From JAFASC01 sp034669505 (GTDB taxonomy: Bacteria; Pseudomonadota; Alphaproteobacteria; Rhizobiales; Beijerinckiaceae): 18,348 nt of DNA. The notes beneath the pieces are model-generated. The model had not been told where the DNA came from. It ran no database searches and saw only the letters and a program-made list of their open reading frames with translations. Position numbers and translations under genes: made by a program. This document shows, piece by piece, positions 1-7,129 of the stretch. Every line of letters begins with the position of its first letter. Within the stretch, counting starts at the first letter, position 1. The stretch lies in assembly GCA_034669505.1 (NCBI GenBank), contig JAXDNJ010000028.1:1-18348 (forward strand), read 5' to 3'.

Positions 1-1012
1 TCGCCGCGCCGCGCGTCACATCGACGGCCGATTTTATCAGAAGCGGCAGGTCGAAGGCCTCGCTTTCGATCTCCATCATGCCGGCTTCGAGCTTGGAGAG
101 ATCGAGAATGTCGTTGATGATGTGCAACAGCGCGTCGCCGCAGCTGGTGATCGCATCGACGTTGCGGCGCTGCTCGGGCGTCAGCTGGCCCTGGCGCAAG
201 AGGCTTGCCATGCCGAGCACGCCGTTCAGCGGCGTGCGGATTTCATGGCTCATCGTCGTCAGGAAGATCGATTTCGCCCGCGCGGCGGCTTCCGCGGCGT
301 CCTTGGCCCGCACGAGTTCCGTGATGTCGGTATAGGACTGAACCATGCCGCCGGCCGGCATCGGCTCGCTGCGCACTTCCAGCACGGTCCCGTTCGGGCG
401 GCGACGTATGTAGGAACGCGGCAGCGGACCCTCCCCCTTGAAGAACTTCCGCAGTTCTGCGGGCGCGAGTTCGCCCTTGGCTCCGAACTCGCCAACCTGT
501 AGTTGCGTTTTGAATACATCTGCCGCCTTGGCGGGAAAGGTGAAGTGTTCCTTTTTAATCCCCGCATATTCGACTGCGCGCTCGTTGAAGACGAGGATTT
601 CGCCGAGCGGCGAAACCATCGCCAACCCCTGGCTCATGTGGTTGAGCGCCGCTTCTAGAAGCGCCGCGCTCTCCGCATAAGGCGGCTCGTCGGGAGCGCT
701 TCCTGGGCGGTAGATCGGTCCCGCGAGTTTGTGGCGCAGGCCCCTCAGCCTGCGGAAGAACATCGCATTGGCGATGATGATCGCAAGACATGCGATCACA
801 AGGAGGGTATTGGCACCGAGCACCACGTACTTGTAGTTGTCTAGATGGGATGTCGCGAGCAGCCCCCAGAGAAGGGCGGTCGATAAAACTGCAACGGTTA
901 CAAGGGCGGGCGCTCGCCCCGATTTGACGATGCGACTGGTCAGCAGCGAGCTGACTGCGTTCATTATCGAGATACGCTCGTTTGCCATTGGTTTAGTCCG
1001 GGACAAGCTCAT
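1..1012 (-). CDS. Membrane sensor histidine kinase, N-terminal part (runs off window start)
   Basis: Read on the minus strand, this is an open frame with no stop before base 1, so the C-terminal part lies outside the window. Counting from the inner ATG at 988, two hydrophobic segments lie at about residues 26-48 and 53-78. A PAS-like region (about 105-225) ends in the typical PAS exit 'YTDITELVRAKD'. A HisKA dimerisation/phosphoacceptor segment follows, with 'MSHEIRTPLNGVLGM'; the phospho-acceptor would be His248. 'IINDILDLSKLEAG' is the second HisKA helix. The catalytic HATPase domain and any receiver domain would lie beyond the edge; many relatives are hybrid kinases, but that cannot be seen here. 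An in-frame ATG at 1012 adds eight residues; neither start has a strong Shine-Dalgarno, so the exact start is open. It is divergent from the FeeM-like gene, which makes it a candidate sensor for that product (inference). Confidence 0.9.
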   Translation of the reverse strand, partial: MSLSRTKPMANERISIMNAVSSLLTSRIVKSGRAPALVTVAVLSTALLWGLLATSHLDNYKYVVLGANTLLVIACLAIIIANAMFFRRLRGLRHKLAGPIYRPGSAPDEPPYAESAALLEAALNHMSQGLAMVSPLGEILVFNERAVEYAGIKKEHFTFPAKAADVFKTQLQVGEFGAKGELAPAELRKFFKGEGPLPRSYIRRRPNGTVLEVRSEPMPAGGMVQSYTDITELVRAKDAAEAAARAKSIFLTTMSHEIRTPLNGVLGMASLLRQGQLTPEQRRNVDAITSCGDALLHIINDILDLSKLEAGMMEIESEAFDLPLLIKSAVDVTRGAA

Positions 1013-1050
1013 TCTAAGCCGATGAGGTTGCCAGTTTATGCATGGCGCGG

Positions 1051-1068
1051 CATGTTAACCCTAACATG
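1051..1068. promoter_or_regulatory. Inverted repeat in kinase/FeeM-like divergent promoter region
   Basis: The sequence CATGTTAACCCTAACATG has perfect 7-bp arms (CATGTTA/TAACATG) around a 4-nt centre. A second overlapping dyad, CTAAC-ATGTG-GTTAG, lies at 1061-1075, so three related half-sites occur in about 25 bp. It sits 39 bp upstream of the kinase start and 75 bp upstream of the synthase start. The placement suits an operator read by a dimeric regulator; no regulator gene is present in the window, and the binding protein is unknown. Confidence 0.45.
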
Positions 1069-1142
1069 TGGTTAGCGTGGTCACTACAGTTCAGATCAGG
1101 CAATCTGGCACGTGAGACCGAGCGGCAGCGGGATCTAATTGA

Positions 1143-1874
1143 ATGGCGGTCAGTGCGGCGGCTGGTATCGGTCAGAGCTTCGTTGGAAAAGTTCAACAGC
1201 TGATCGGCGGTATTGAATACCGGCGCATCGACACACGCCGCGAACTCGAAGATGTGTTCCGTCTGAGATACGATGCCTACCGCAAGGAAGGCGCTATCGA
1301 AGAGAACCCCGCCGAGACGCTGGAGGATAAATTCGACGAAGGCGCAAATATCTGCAATTTTGGTCTTTATCTCGATGGAGAGCTGATCAGCGCTTTGCGA
1401 ATGCACGTCCTTCACGGCGACCAGCGGACCTCACCGGCAGCGGCGACCTTTCCGGACCTGCTCTTTCCGGAACTCGATAGGGGCAAGACCATCATCGATC
1501 CAAACCGGTTCGTTGCTAATTTTTCCCGAGCCCGCTCCGTACCGGAGCTCCCCTACGCCACCTTGCGTCTGCCCATCATGGCTGCGGACTACTTCGACGC
1601 GGAATTGATCACGGCCACCGTGCGTTCGGAGCACCAGGCCTTCTACTCGCGCGTTTTGCGGTGCTATGCGGTTTGCGCGCCGCGAGTGTATCCCAACCTG
1701 ACAAAGCTCTTCGGACTGATGGTTGCAGACTTCAAAAGGGATCGTGCGGGCGTCGTTCGGCGCTACCCGTTTTTTGATTCCACCCCCGTTGAACGGCAGA
1801 CCCTGTTCGGCAATTACCGGGCCTTCCGGCGACCTGCGGCTTTGGTTCAGCTCCCCTGCTGTCAAGTGCACTAA
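1143..1874 (+). CDS. FeeM/LuxI-like N-acyl amino acid synthase family protein
   Basis: This 243-aa protein resembles the FeeM-type N-acyl amino acid synthases, GNAT-fold enzymes related to LuxI acyl-homoserine lactone synthases. FeeM itself transfers an acyl chain from acyl-carrier protein to tyrosine. Visible family-like features are the N-terminal 'YRRIDTRRELEDVFRLRYDAY' type stretch (residues 26-46), where Arg/Tyr residues line the LuxI/FeeM active site, then an acidic 'EDKFDEG' (61-67), a beta strand 'NFGLYLDGELISALRMHVL' (72-90), and 'DPNRFV' (119-124). No signal peptide or membrane segment is seen, so a cytoplasmic enzyme is expected. The ATG start has only a weak GGGAT upstream. It lies alone on the plus strand, divergent from a membrane histidine kinase. 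The acyl donor and acceptor cannot be told from sequence; a plain GNAT acyltransferase with another substrate is the main alternative. Confidence 0.7.
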   Translation: MAVSAAAGIGQSFVGKVQQLIGGIEYRRIDTRRELEDVFRLRYDAYRKEGAIEENPAETLEDKFDEGANICNFGLYLDGELISALRMHVLHGDQRTSPAAATFPDLLFPELDRGKTIIDPNRFVANFSRARSVPELPYATLRLPIMAADYFDAELITATVRSEHQAFYSRVLRCYAVCAPRVYPNLTKLFGLMVADFKRDRAGVVRRYPFFDSTPVERQTLFGNYRAFRRPAALVQLPCCQVH

Positions 1875-1978
1875 GGCGCGTACTCATAATTTCGTCGATG
1901 TCCGCTTCACTCCGATCCTGACCGCGTTTGTGCAACTGCAGCAAATGTCTCGATGGGCCAGATGCGGAAGTGAGACGC

Positions 1979-2016
1979 TACTCGCGAGTATTTAATGGTC
2001 GCTAACGCCCGTAGCG
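1979..2016. repeat. Short dyads between convergent genes
   Basis: A perfect 12-bp palindrome, TACTCGCGAGTA, covers 1979-1990. A small stem, CGCTA/TAGCG with a 7-nt loop, covers 2000-2016. Both lie in the 174-bp gap between the convergent FeeM-like and P-loop genes. Neither is followed by a clear T-run, so a terminator role is only possible. No coding signal is evident in this gap. Confidence 0.3.
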
Positions 2017-2048
2017 CGGCCTATATTGGGCTTTGCGGAGTCTCTACC

Positions 2049-2582
2049 CTACATCCTGGGCGCTTGAATGATCATGCCGGCGCGCAAGTTACCGAGTAAT
2101 TCGGCAACTTGTTCTCGATTCTCCAACCTCAATTTGGCGCCCGAGAAATCGTTGAACATTTTAGAATGACCAGCAAACGAACTTCGGGTCCGCCGACTCC
2201 AATAAGCTTCTGCCCATTTCATCAGGTCGGCGGCGTCTCCACTGGTTGCTCCTCGCCGTAGCCCGCGAGCGAGTAGCCCGGCGCGGCAAAGACCCCACGG
2301 AAAATCCAACCAGACAAGTGTAGTTGCCTTTGGAATGGCCATCTCCGCAAGCCACCCAAACACGCCTTCGATGATCCAGCGCGGCTGGTTTGAAACATCG
2401 AGAGCCATTTGCCGCGCAACGTCTTCGTTGCGCTTTGCGCCGTACCCGTCCTGCTCCCAATGCAACAGATCGAGATCAATCACGGGAATATGGACTAAAC
2501 TGGCAATGGCCTCGGCTAATGTGCTCTTCCCGGACCCGCTATTCCCTATAATCACTGTGCGTTCGGCCAGAGATTCAAGCAT
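2049..2582 (-). CDS. P-loop NTPase, FlaR/adenylate-kinase-like
   Basis: This 177-aa protein starts with a short beta strand and a clear Walker A loop, 'GNSGSGKST' (residues 13-21). 'DLDLLHW' (36-42) and 'RWIIEGVF' (68-75) follow, matching the pattern of small nucleoside-kinase-like proteins often annotated as 'DNA topology modulation protein FlaR' or 'adenylate kinase-like'. A Walker B-like strand, 'TTLVWLDFP', lies at 87-95. It presumably binds ATP and phosphorylates a small molecule, but the substrate is not known for this family and the FlaR name says little about function. The length is normal for the group. To the eye the gene is AT-richer than its neighbours and it lies beside an IS remnant, which suggests acquired DNA. 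It stands alone, with no operon partner. Confidence 0.75.
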   Translation of the reverse strand: MLESLAERTVIIGNSGSGKSTLAEAIASLVHIPVIDLDLLHWEQDGYGAKRNEDVARQMALDVSNQPRWIIEGVFGWLAEMAIPKATTLVWLDFPWGLCRAGLLARGLRRGATSGDAADLMKWAEAYWSRRTRSSFAGHSKMFNDFSGAKLRLENREQVAELLGNLRAGMIIQAPRM

Positions 2583-2776
2583 TCACGTCACCGATTGTTC
2601 GCGCGGCTCGTGCAAGATAACATGTCGATCCTAGTTTTCGAGCCAAACCAACAACAAGGCGCGACTTCCGATTTGGGTCATTTTCGACGGTTTCGGCGGG
2701 GATCGTCGGTCGGTTTTGCCCGTGAGCGCCGTACTATAAGGACCGGGCTCGGAGCGTTGCTTTCGGCCAGACTGCC

Positions 2777-2810
2777 ATGATTCAAACTCCCGAACTGGGG
2801 CTCGAATCAT
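2777..2810 (+). repeat. Hairpin overlapping the transposase start codon
   Basis: ATGATTC (2777-2783) is the exact reverse complement of GAATCAT (2804-2810). An inner pair, CTCC.../GGGG, partly extends the stem. The second arm ends inside the ATG start codon (2809-2811). In RNA this would bury the start codon, a known way for IS elements to limit transposase translation from read-through transcripts; that role is inferred here. Confidence 0.5.
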
Positions 2811-3569
2811 GCGCTACGAACTCGCGGACTATGAATGGACTGCCATCAAGCCGATGCTGCCGAACAAGCCGCGTGGCATTCCCCGGGTGAACGACCGCCG
2901 TGTCCTCAATGGCATTTTCTGGGTCTTGCGCTCCGGAGCACCCTGGCGTGATCTGCCCGAGGCGTTTGGGCCGTACACCACTTGCTACAACCGCTTCGTC
3001 CGCTGGCGGCGGGCTGGTGTCTGGGGCCGCATCATAGACGCACTTGCCGCATCCTACGATGCCGCTGTCCAGATGATCGATACCTCGATTGTCCGCGTGC
3101 ATCAGCACGGAGCCTGCATCACAAAGAACCAGCGCCAATCGATGGGAAGATCACGCGGCGGCTTGACGAGCAAAATTCATGCGGCGGTCAATAGCAATGG
3201 TCTGCCGGTACGGCTGGCATTGAGCCCTGGCGAGGCTCACGACGTTCGACTTGCCGGGCACTTGCTGTCTCGTCTGAAATCCGGGTCGATGCTGCTTGCC
3301 GATCGTGGCTATGACGCCGACTGGATTCGAGAGCTTGCCATGAAGAGGGCGCGTGGGCCAACATCCCGCCGAAAAGCAACCGTAGCGATCCGATCTGCTT
3401 CAGCCCGTATCTCTATCGCGCGCGCAACCGGGTCGAACGGTTCTTTAACAGGATCAAACAATGTCGTCGGGTGGCGACGCGCTACGATAGGCTCGCCGCC
3501 AACTACCTTGCCTTCGTCCAACTCGCATCAATCAGGTTGTGGCTGCGGCTTAATGAGTCCGCGTCCTAG
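2809..3569 (+). pseudogene. IS5-family DDE transposase, frameshifted
   Basis: The first part (residues 1-180) has the N-terminal DUF4096-type region ('MRYELADYEWTAIKPMLP', 'GIFWVLRSGAPWRDLPEAFG') and two DDE aspartates, Asp91 in 'MIDTSIVRVHQHGA' and Asp165 in 'LLADRGYDADWI'. At 3346-3349 the frame breaks. The expected 'KKGAWANIPPKSNR' continues in the -1 frame from 3348, through 'YLYRARNRVERFFNRIKQ' (which carries the catalytic Glu) to the stop at 3567-3569. The break fits loss of one A from AAGAAGGGC to AAGAGGGC. No slippery heptamer is evident at this point, so a mutation is more likely than programmed frameshifting, although IS427 relatives do use the latter. Read straight through, the original frame stays open to 3684 but gives nonsense. 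The element is probably inactive in cis. Confidence 0.85.
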
Positions 3570-3641
3570 CCGGAGCGAGCAAGGCACGCCAGCCTATCGC
3601 CCCGACAGAAGAACAGCGACGCAAGTCTCGTCAGCACGCAC

Positions 3642-5834
3642 TCACGCGCGCAGCATGATCGGCACCAGCCCGTCGAAATGCTGATCTGAATATGCAACGA
3701 CGCCGGCGCCGACGCGCTGGAACGTCAAGTTCACCACCTTCTTCCCGACCGCGAGGTTGCGGATTTCGAGGCTCTCAATGCCGGTCGGCAGCCGCGGATC
3801 GTGGATGCGGATTTCCTCCCGCCAGGCCGAGATGGAAATCCCCAACGCTGCCTGCAAAAGCATGAACAGCGAGCCCGACGCCCAGGCCTGCGGTAGGCAG
3901 GCGACGGGATAGGCGACCGGCGCATCGCCGCGCCCGCGGCGCTCAAAACCGCAATAAAGCTCCGGCAGCCGCATCTCGAATCGCACGGCCGCTTCGAACA
4001 TGTCGTCGAGGATGCGCACCACGCCGGCGCGCTCCCCATAGCGGGCCATGCCGGCAACGCAAAGCGCCGTGTCGTGCGGCCATACCGACCCGTTGTGATA
4101 GGACATCGGATTGTAGCGCACCTCGCCCTCGGCGAGCGTCCGGATTCCCCAGCCCGAATTGAATGGGCCGGTGAGCAGATTGTCGATGACCGATCGCGCC
4201 CGTTCCGGCGACGGCAGTCCGGTCGCCAGCAATTGCCCGGAATTCGAGCTGCGCACCCGGCAGGGGCGCCCGTTGCCGTCGAGCGCGAGGGCGTAGAGGC
4301 CATTCTCGTGCATCCAGAAGCGGCTCTCGGTCATATCGCGCAGACGATCCCCTTCAGCGTTCCAATGTGCCGCTCGCTCAGGGTCACCGCGTCGTGCCGA
4401 GAGCGCGGCCATGGCGCGGAAAGCCGCGAAGCAATAGCCCTGAACTTCGATCAGCGCGATCGGCCCTGCGGGATCGCTGCCGTCGGCGTGGAAGACCGAA
4501 TCGTGGCTGTCCTTCCAGCCCTGATTGGCAAGACCGCTTTCTTCCGCGCGCAGGTAGTCGACAAACCCATCGCCGTTGGAATCGCCGTCGCCCTCGATCC
4601 AAGTCATCGCGCCAAGGAGCGCCGGCCAGATCGTGTCGATGAAGGCAAGATCGGCGGTGCGCTCGGCATAGGCGCCGGCGAGCATCACGAAGAGAGGTGT
4701 CGTGTCGACGCCGCCGTAATAGAGGCCGAAGGGCAATTCGTGCAGCGCGACCATCTCGCCCTTGCGGGTCTCGTGCATGATCTTGCCCGGCGCGGAATCC
4801 TGGAAGGCAGAGCGCTCCTTGGCCTGGTTCGCGGCGAGGAACGCGAGCACCCCGCGGGCAAGCGCAGGATCGAGCCACAGCATCTGCAGGGAGGTGATGA
4901 TGGCGTCGCGTCCGAACGGCGTCGAAAACCAAGGTATTCCCGCGTAGGGGAAGGGCCCGGTCTTCAACTCCGTCGTCAGCAGCGCAAGATCGGCCCGCGA
5001 TTTCTCGATCCAGTCGCTGAACACGCGCTCATGGGTGTGGATCGTCGCGCCCTGGCGGCGTTTGCTGCGCATGCCGTAACGCGCACGCGCGGCCGCGGCA
5101 CGGAAGCGGTCGCGTGATGGCACCCCGCCGGTCTGCGGCGCGCTCTCGATATAGAGGGAGGTCGAAGCCGCGTGTCTCAAACGGATCGTGAATTCTGCTT
5201 TGCGGGCAGTGAGCCGTCGCGGCGCGCGCGAGAAGCTCGTGCAGGACTGACGAACGAGGCCGTCGAGGCCGCGATAGCGCAGACAAACCGAGGTCGGGCC
5301 GACTTCCGGATCGAGGAACGAGCCGCGCGCGCGGCGGCTGACACCGCGCACCTCGAACATGTCGCGGAAATCTGCGTCGAATTCGATTTCCAGCGGGACA
5401 TGCGTCTCCGACGGCCCGAAATTGCTGAGAGTGATGCGCTCGTAGAGAGCACCTTCGAAAATGAGGCGCTGGCGCTCGACGTGGATCACACCCTGCGGCA
5501 GCGATTGCCCACCCAGCGGCGGCAGAGGCCGGTTGGTCAGGTGCGAGGTGAACAGGGAATTGTCCTGGCTGAGTGCCGCGCTAAGCAATGCCGGCCGTTT
5601 TCCACCGACCGTCAGGATCCAATAGGACAGAACCCGCGTATCGTCGCGGAACATGCCGTCGCCTTCGCCGAGAACGTTGCCGTTAGCGTCCGCGACGAGA
5701 AACGTGTCGCCGTGTTTCAGGGCGAACAGCCGCAACGGGACGCGCGGCTCGCCGCTTGACGCAGCGGGGGCGCCGCCGGTTGCCGAGCCCGGTCCTTGCT
5801 TGTCGAGCGCCGACGTGTTCGCGGGCTCATCCAT
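3642..5834 (-). CDS. Amylo-alpha-1,6-glucosidase / glycogen debranching-type protein
   Basis: This 730-aa protein has two regions. Residues about 35-225 look like the bacterial GDE N-terminal beta domain ('FALKHGDTFLVADANGNVLG', 'GMFRDDTRVLSYW'). Residues about 270-700 look like an (alpha/alpha)6 barrel of the GH15/GH63/GDE_C type, with 'IPWFSTPFGRDAIITSLQ' (300-316), 'LHELPFGLYYGGVDTTPLF' (364-382) and 'SYHNGSVWPHDTAL' (578-591), which hold the acidic residues expected to line the active site. It would hydrolyse alpha-1,6 branches in glycogen or a related alpha-glucan; the substrate is not certain. There is no signal peptide, so it is cytoplasmic. It follows the GT4 gene after 35 bp on the same strand, with GAGG before the ATG, so the two are likely one transcript. 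A polar residue-rich N-terminal tail (1-30) looks disordered. Confidence 0.88.
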   Translation of the reverse strand: MDEPANTSALDKQGPGSATGGAPAASSGEPRVPLRLFALKHGDTFLVADANGNVLGEGDGMFRDDTRVLSYWILTVGGKRPALLSAALSQDNSLFTSHLTNRPLPPLGGQSLPQGVIHVERQRLIFEGALYERITLSNFGPSETHVPLEIEFDADFRDMFEVRGVSRRARGSFLDPEVGPTSVCLRYRGLDGLVRQSCTSFSRAPRRLTARKAEFTIRLRHAASTSLYIESAPQTGGVPSRDRFRAAAARARYGMRSKRRQGATIHTHERVFSDWIEKSRADLALLTTELKTGPFPYAGIPWFSTPFGRDAIITSLQMLWLDPALARGVLAFLAANQAKERSAFQDSAPGKIMHETRKGEMVALHELPFGLYYGGVDTTPLFVMLAGAYAERTADLAFIDTIWPALLGAMTWIEGDGDSNGDGFVDYLRAEESGLANQGWKDSHDSVFHADGSDPAGPIALIEVQGYCFAAFRAMAALSARRGDPERAAHWNAEGDRLRDMTESRFWMHENGLYALALDGNGRPCRVRSSNSGQLLATGLPSPERARSVIDNLLTGPFNSGWGIRTLAEGEVRYNPMSYHNGSVWPHDTALCVAGMARYGERAGVVRILDDMFEAAVRFEMRLPELYCGFERRGRGDAPVAYPVACLPQAWASGSLFMLLQAALGISISAWREEIRIHDPRLPTGIESLEIRNLAVGKKVVNLTFQRVGAGVVAYSDQHFDGLVPIMLRA

Positions 5835-5869
5835 AGTGCGATCGCCTCATGGGACGTGAGCTTGAGTTG

Positions 5870-6922
5870 CTAAGCGGCGACTTCGCGCTTGCTCGACGTC
5901 GCGAGCTGGCTTTCGTAGAGTCGCACGTAGTTTTGCGCCATGGTTGTGGCTGAAAAGCGCTCCTCGAACACGGCACGAATCTTCTTCCGCGGGAGATAGC
6001 GGGCACGTTCTATATTTTTCACGGCTTCGTCTACGCTTGTGACGATAAAGCCGGTGATCCCGTCATCGACGACCTCCGGCACGGAGCCGTGGTTCCAAGC
6101 GATGACGGGCGTCCCGCAAGCCATCGCCTCGATCATCACGAGGCCGAACGGTTCCGGCCAGTCGATCGGAAACAGCAAGGCCGCGGCATTGCCGAGGAAA
6201 TCGGATTTCTGGTCGTCATTAATTTCGCCGACGAACTCGACGCCCGGTTCGTCCAGCATCGGCTTGATTCTCTCATAATAGTGCTCGTCCAAGATCTCGA
6301 TCTTCGCGGCGATTCGCAGCGGCATTCCCAGGTGCCGCGCAATCTCGACTGCCCGGTCCACGCGTTTTTCCGGAGAGATCCGCCCGAGAAAAGCGAGGTA
6401 GTCGCCCTTCGGGTTATCGACAGGCGCAAACAGCCGGCTGTCGACCCCGTGGTGGACCGTCTGCGCCCACCGCACGCCGGTGAAGGGCCGCCGCTGCGCG
6501 TCGGAAATCGATACGAGCGGATATTGCGGCCAGCGGCGATAGGCGTCGGCGAGGCCTTTGATATCGAGACGGCCATGCAACGTCGTGACCGTGCGCGAGG
6601 CGATACTCTCGAAGAACGGGAGGTGGATCAGATCGGTGTGAAAGTGGATCAGGTCGAATGAGTCCGTCCGCTTGCGGACTTCGCTCATCATCAGCAGGTG
6701 CGCCGCGACGTCGGATTTCAGCGGCGCTGGGTCGAGCCGGATTGCCTGATCTCGGACGGCCACCACTTCGGCCCGGCTTTTCGCGTCGGCGCTGGTGAAC
6801 AGGGTCACCTGATGACCGAGCTCGACCAGCGCCTCGGTGAGAAAGGACACGATCCGCTCGGTGCCACCATAGAGCTTGGGCGGAACCGCCTCGTACAGAG
6901 GCGCAACCTGCGCGATCTTCAT
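5870..6922 (-). CDS. GT4-family glycosyltransferase
   Basis: This 350-aa GT-B fold enzyme fits the GT4 group. The N-terminal glycine-rich segment 'PPKLYGGTERIV' (residues 14-25) is typical of sugar-acceptor/donor binding. 'TTLHGRLD' and 'VHHGVDSRLFAPV' lie mid-protein; 'FLGRISPEKRVDRAVEIA' opens the C-terminal domain. 'EPFGLVMIEAMACGTPVIA' carries the E-x7-E donor-site motif. It should transfer a sugar from a nucleotide-sugar to an unidentified acceptor in the cytoplasm. The ATG has a good SD (AGGAGA, plus-strand 6927-6932) directly after a leader hairpin. It is first in an operon with the debranching-type enzyme, and this pairing suggests work on a glucan or storage/stress carbohydrate (inference). 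The next gene upstream, ku, is divergent, so this is the promoter side. Confidence 0.88.
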   Translation of the reverse strand: MKIAQVAPLYEAVPPKLYGGTERIVSFLTEALVELGHQVTLFTSADAKSRAEVVAVRDQAIRLDPAPLKSDVAAHLLMMSEVRKRTDSFDLIHFHTDLIHLPFFESIASRTVTTLHGRLDIKGLADAYRRWPQYPLVSISDAQRRPFTGVRWAQTVHHGVDSRLFAPVDNPKGDYLAFLGRISPEKRVDRAVEIARHLGMPLRIAAKIEILDEHYYERIKPMLDEPGVEFVGEINDDQKSDFLGNAAALLFPIDWPEPFGLVMIEAMACGTPVIAWNHGSVPEVVDDGITGFIVTSVDEAVKNIERARYLPRKKIRAVFEERFSATTMAQNYVRLYESQLATSSKREVAA

Positions 6923-6932
6923 CTTTTCTCCT

Positions 6933-6950
6933 GGCCGGAGCAGCCCGGCC
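6933..6950 (-). promoter_or_regulatory. GC-rich leader hairpin abutting the GT4 ribosome binding site
   Basis: GGCCGG (6933-6938) and CCGGCC (6945-6950) form a 6-bp stem with a 6-nt loop, AGCAGC on the plus strand. On the transcript the stem ends immediately before the AGGAGA Shine-Dalgarno of the GT4 gene. It could affect mRNA stability or translation; no T-run follows, so it is not a classic terminator. Confidence 0.35.
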
Positions 6951-7010
6951 GCACCGCCAAGCGTGCCTATAACGATGAAGAGGCTCGCTGGTTCGCATTT
7001 GTTAATCAGG

Positions 7011-7025
7011 TGCTGCGCCGCAGCA
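7011..7025. repeat. Perfect palindrome in the GT4/ku intergenic region
   Basis: TGCTGCG-C-CGCAGCA is a 7-1-7 perfect inverted repeat, 105 bp before the ku start and 89 bp before the GT4 start. It is well placed for an operator serving either or both divergent units. No convincing sigma-70 boxes could be assigned in the gap (6923-7129). Confidence 0.3.
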
Positions 7026-7129
7026 TCTCCAAGGGGAGCGGCTTAAGCGCGACAGCGGAACTGTGCCCCTCCCGCCACGTTGATTCGCTCAAAGGTCGCG
7101 TTCCGCGTTCTGCGTCAAAGGGATGAGCC

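Larger units (their letters stand above)
2777..3569 (+). mobile_element. IS5-family (IS427-like) insertion sequence, degraded
   Basis: The minimum extent given runs from the hairpin before the transposase start to the transposase stop. The coding part matches the DUF4096 plus DDE organisation of IS427-group IS5 elements. I searched both flanks (2583-2776 and 3570-3641) by eye for matching terminal inverted repeats and short target duplications and found none that are convincing. The true ends are therefore unknown, and one end may be lost. The 226-bp stretch 2583-2808 upstream of the transposase holds no other gene that I can support. Confidence 0.7.

Noticed and set aside
2664..2691. Possible IS terminal repeat or dispersed repeat (GACTTCCGATTTGGG...)
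   Set aside because: It matches the reverse complement of the region right of the transposase only about half the time after the first few bases, so it is not a convincing inverted repeat.
2595..2780. 61-codon frame upstream of the transposase
   Set aside because: It has no domain and no SD, and lies in the likely IS flank.
4074..5117. 347-codon plus-strand open frame opposite the debranching-type gene
   Set aside because: It has biased shadow composition and no domain, and the opposite strand has a full-length recognised protein.
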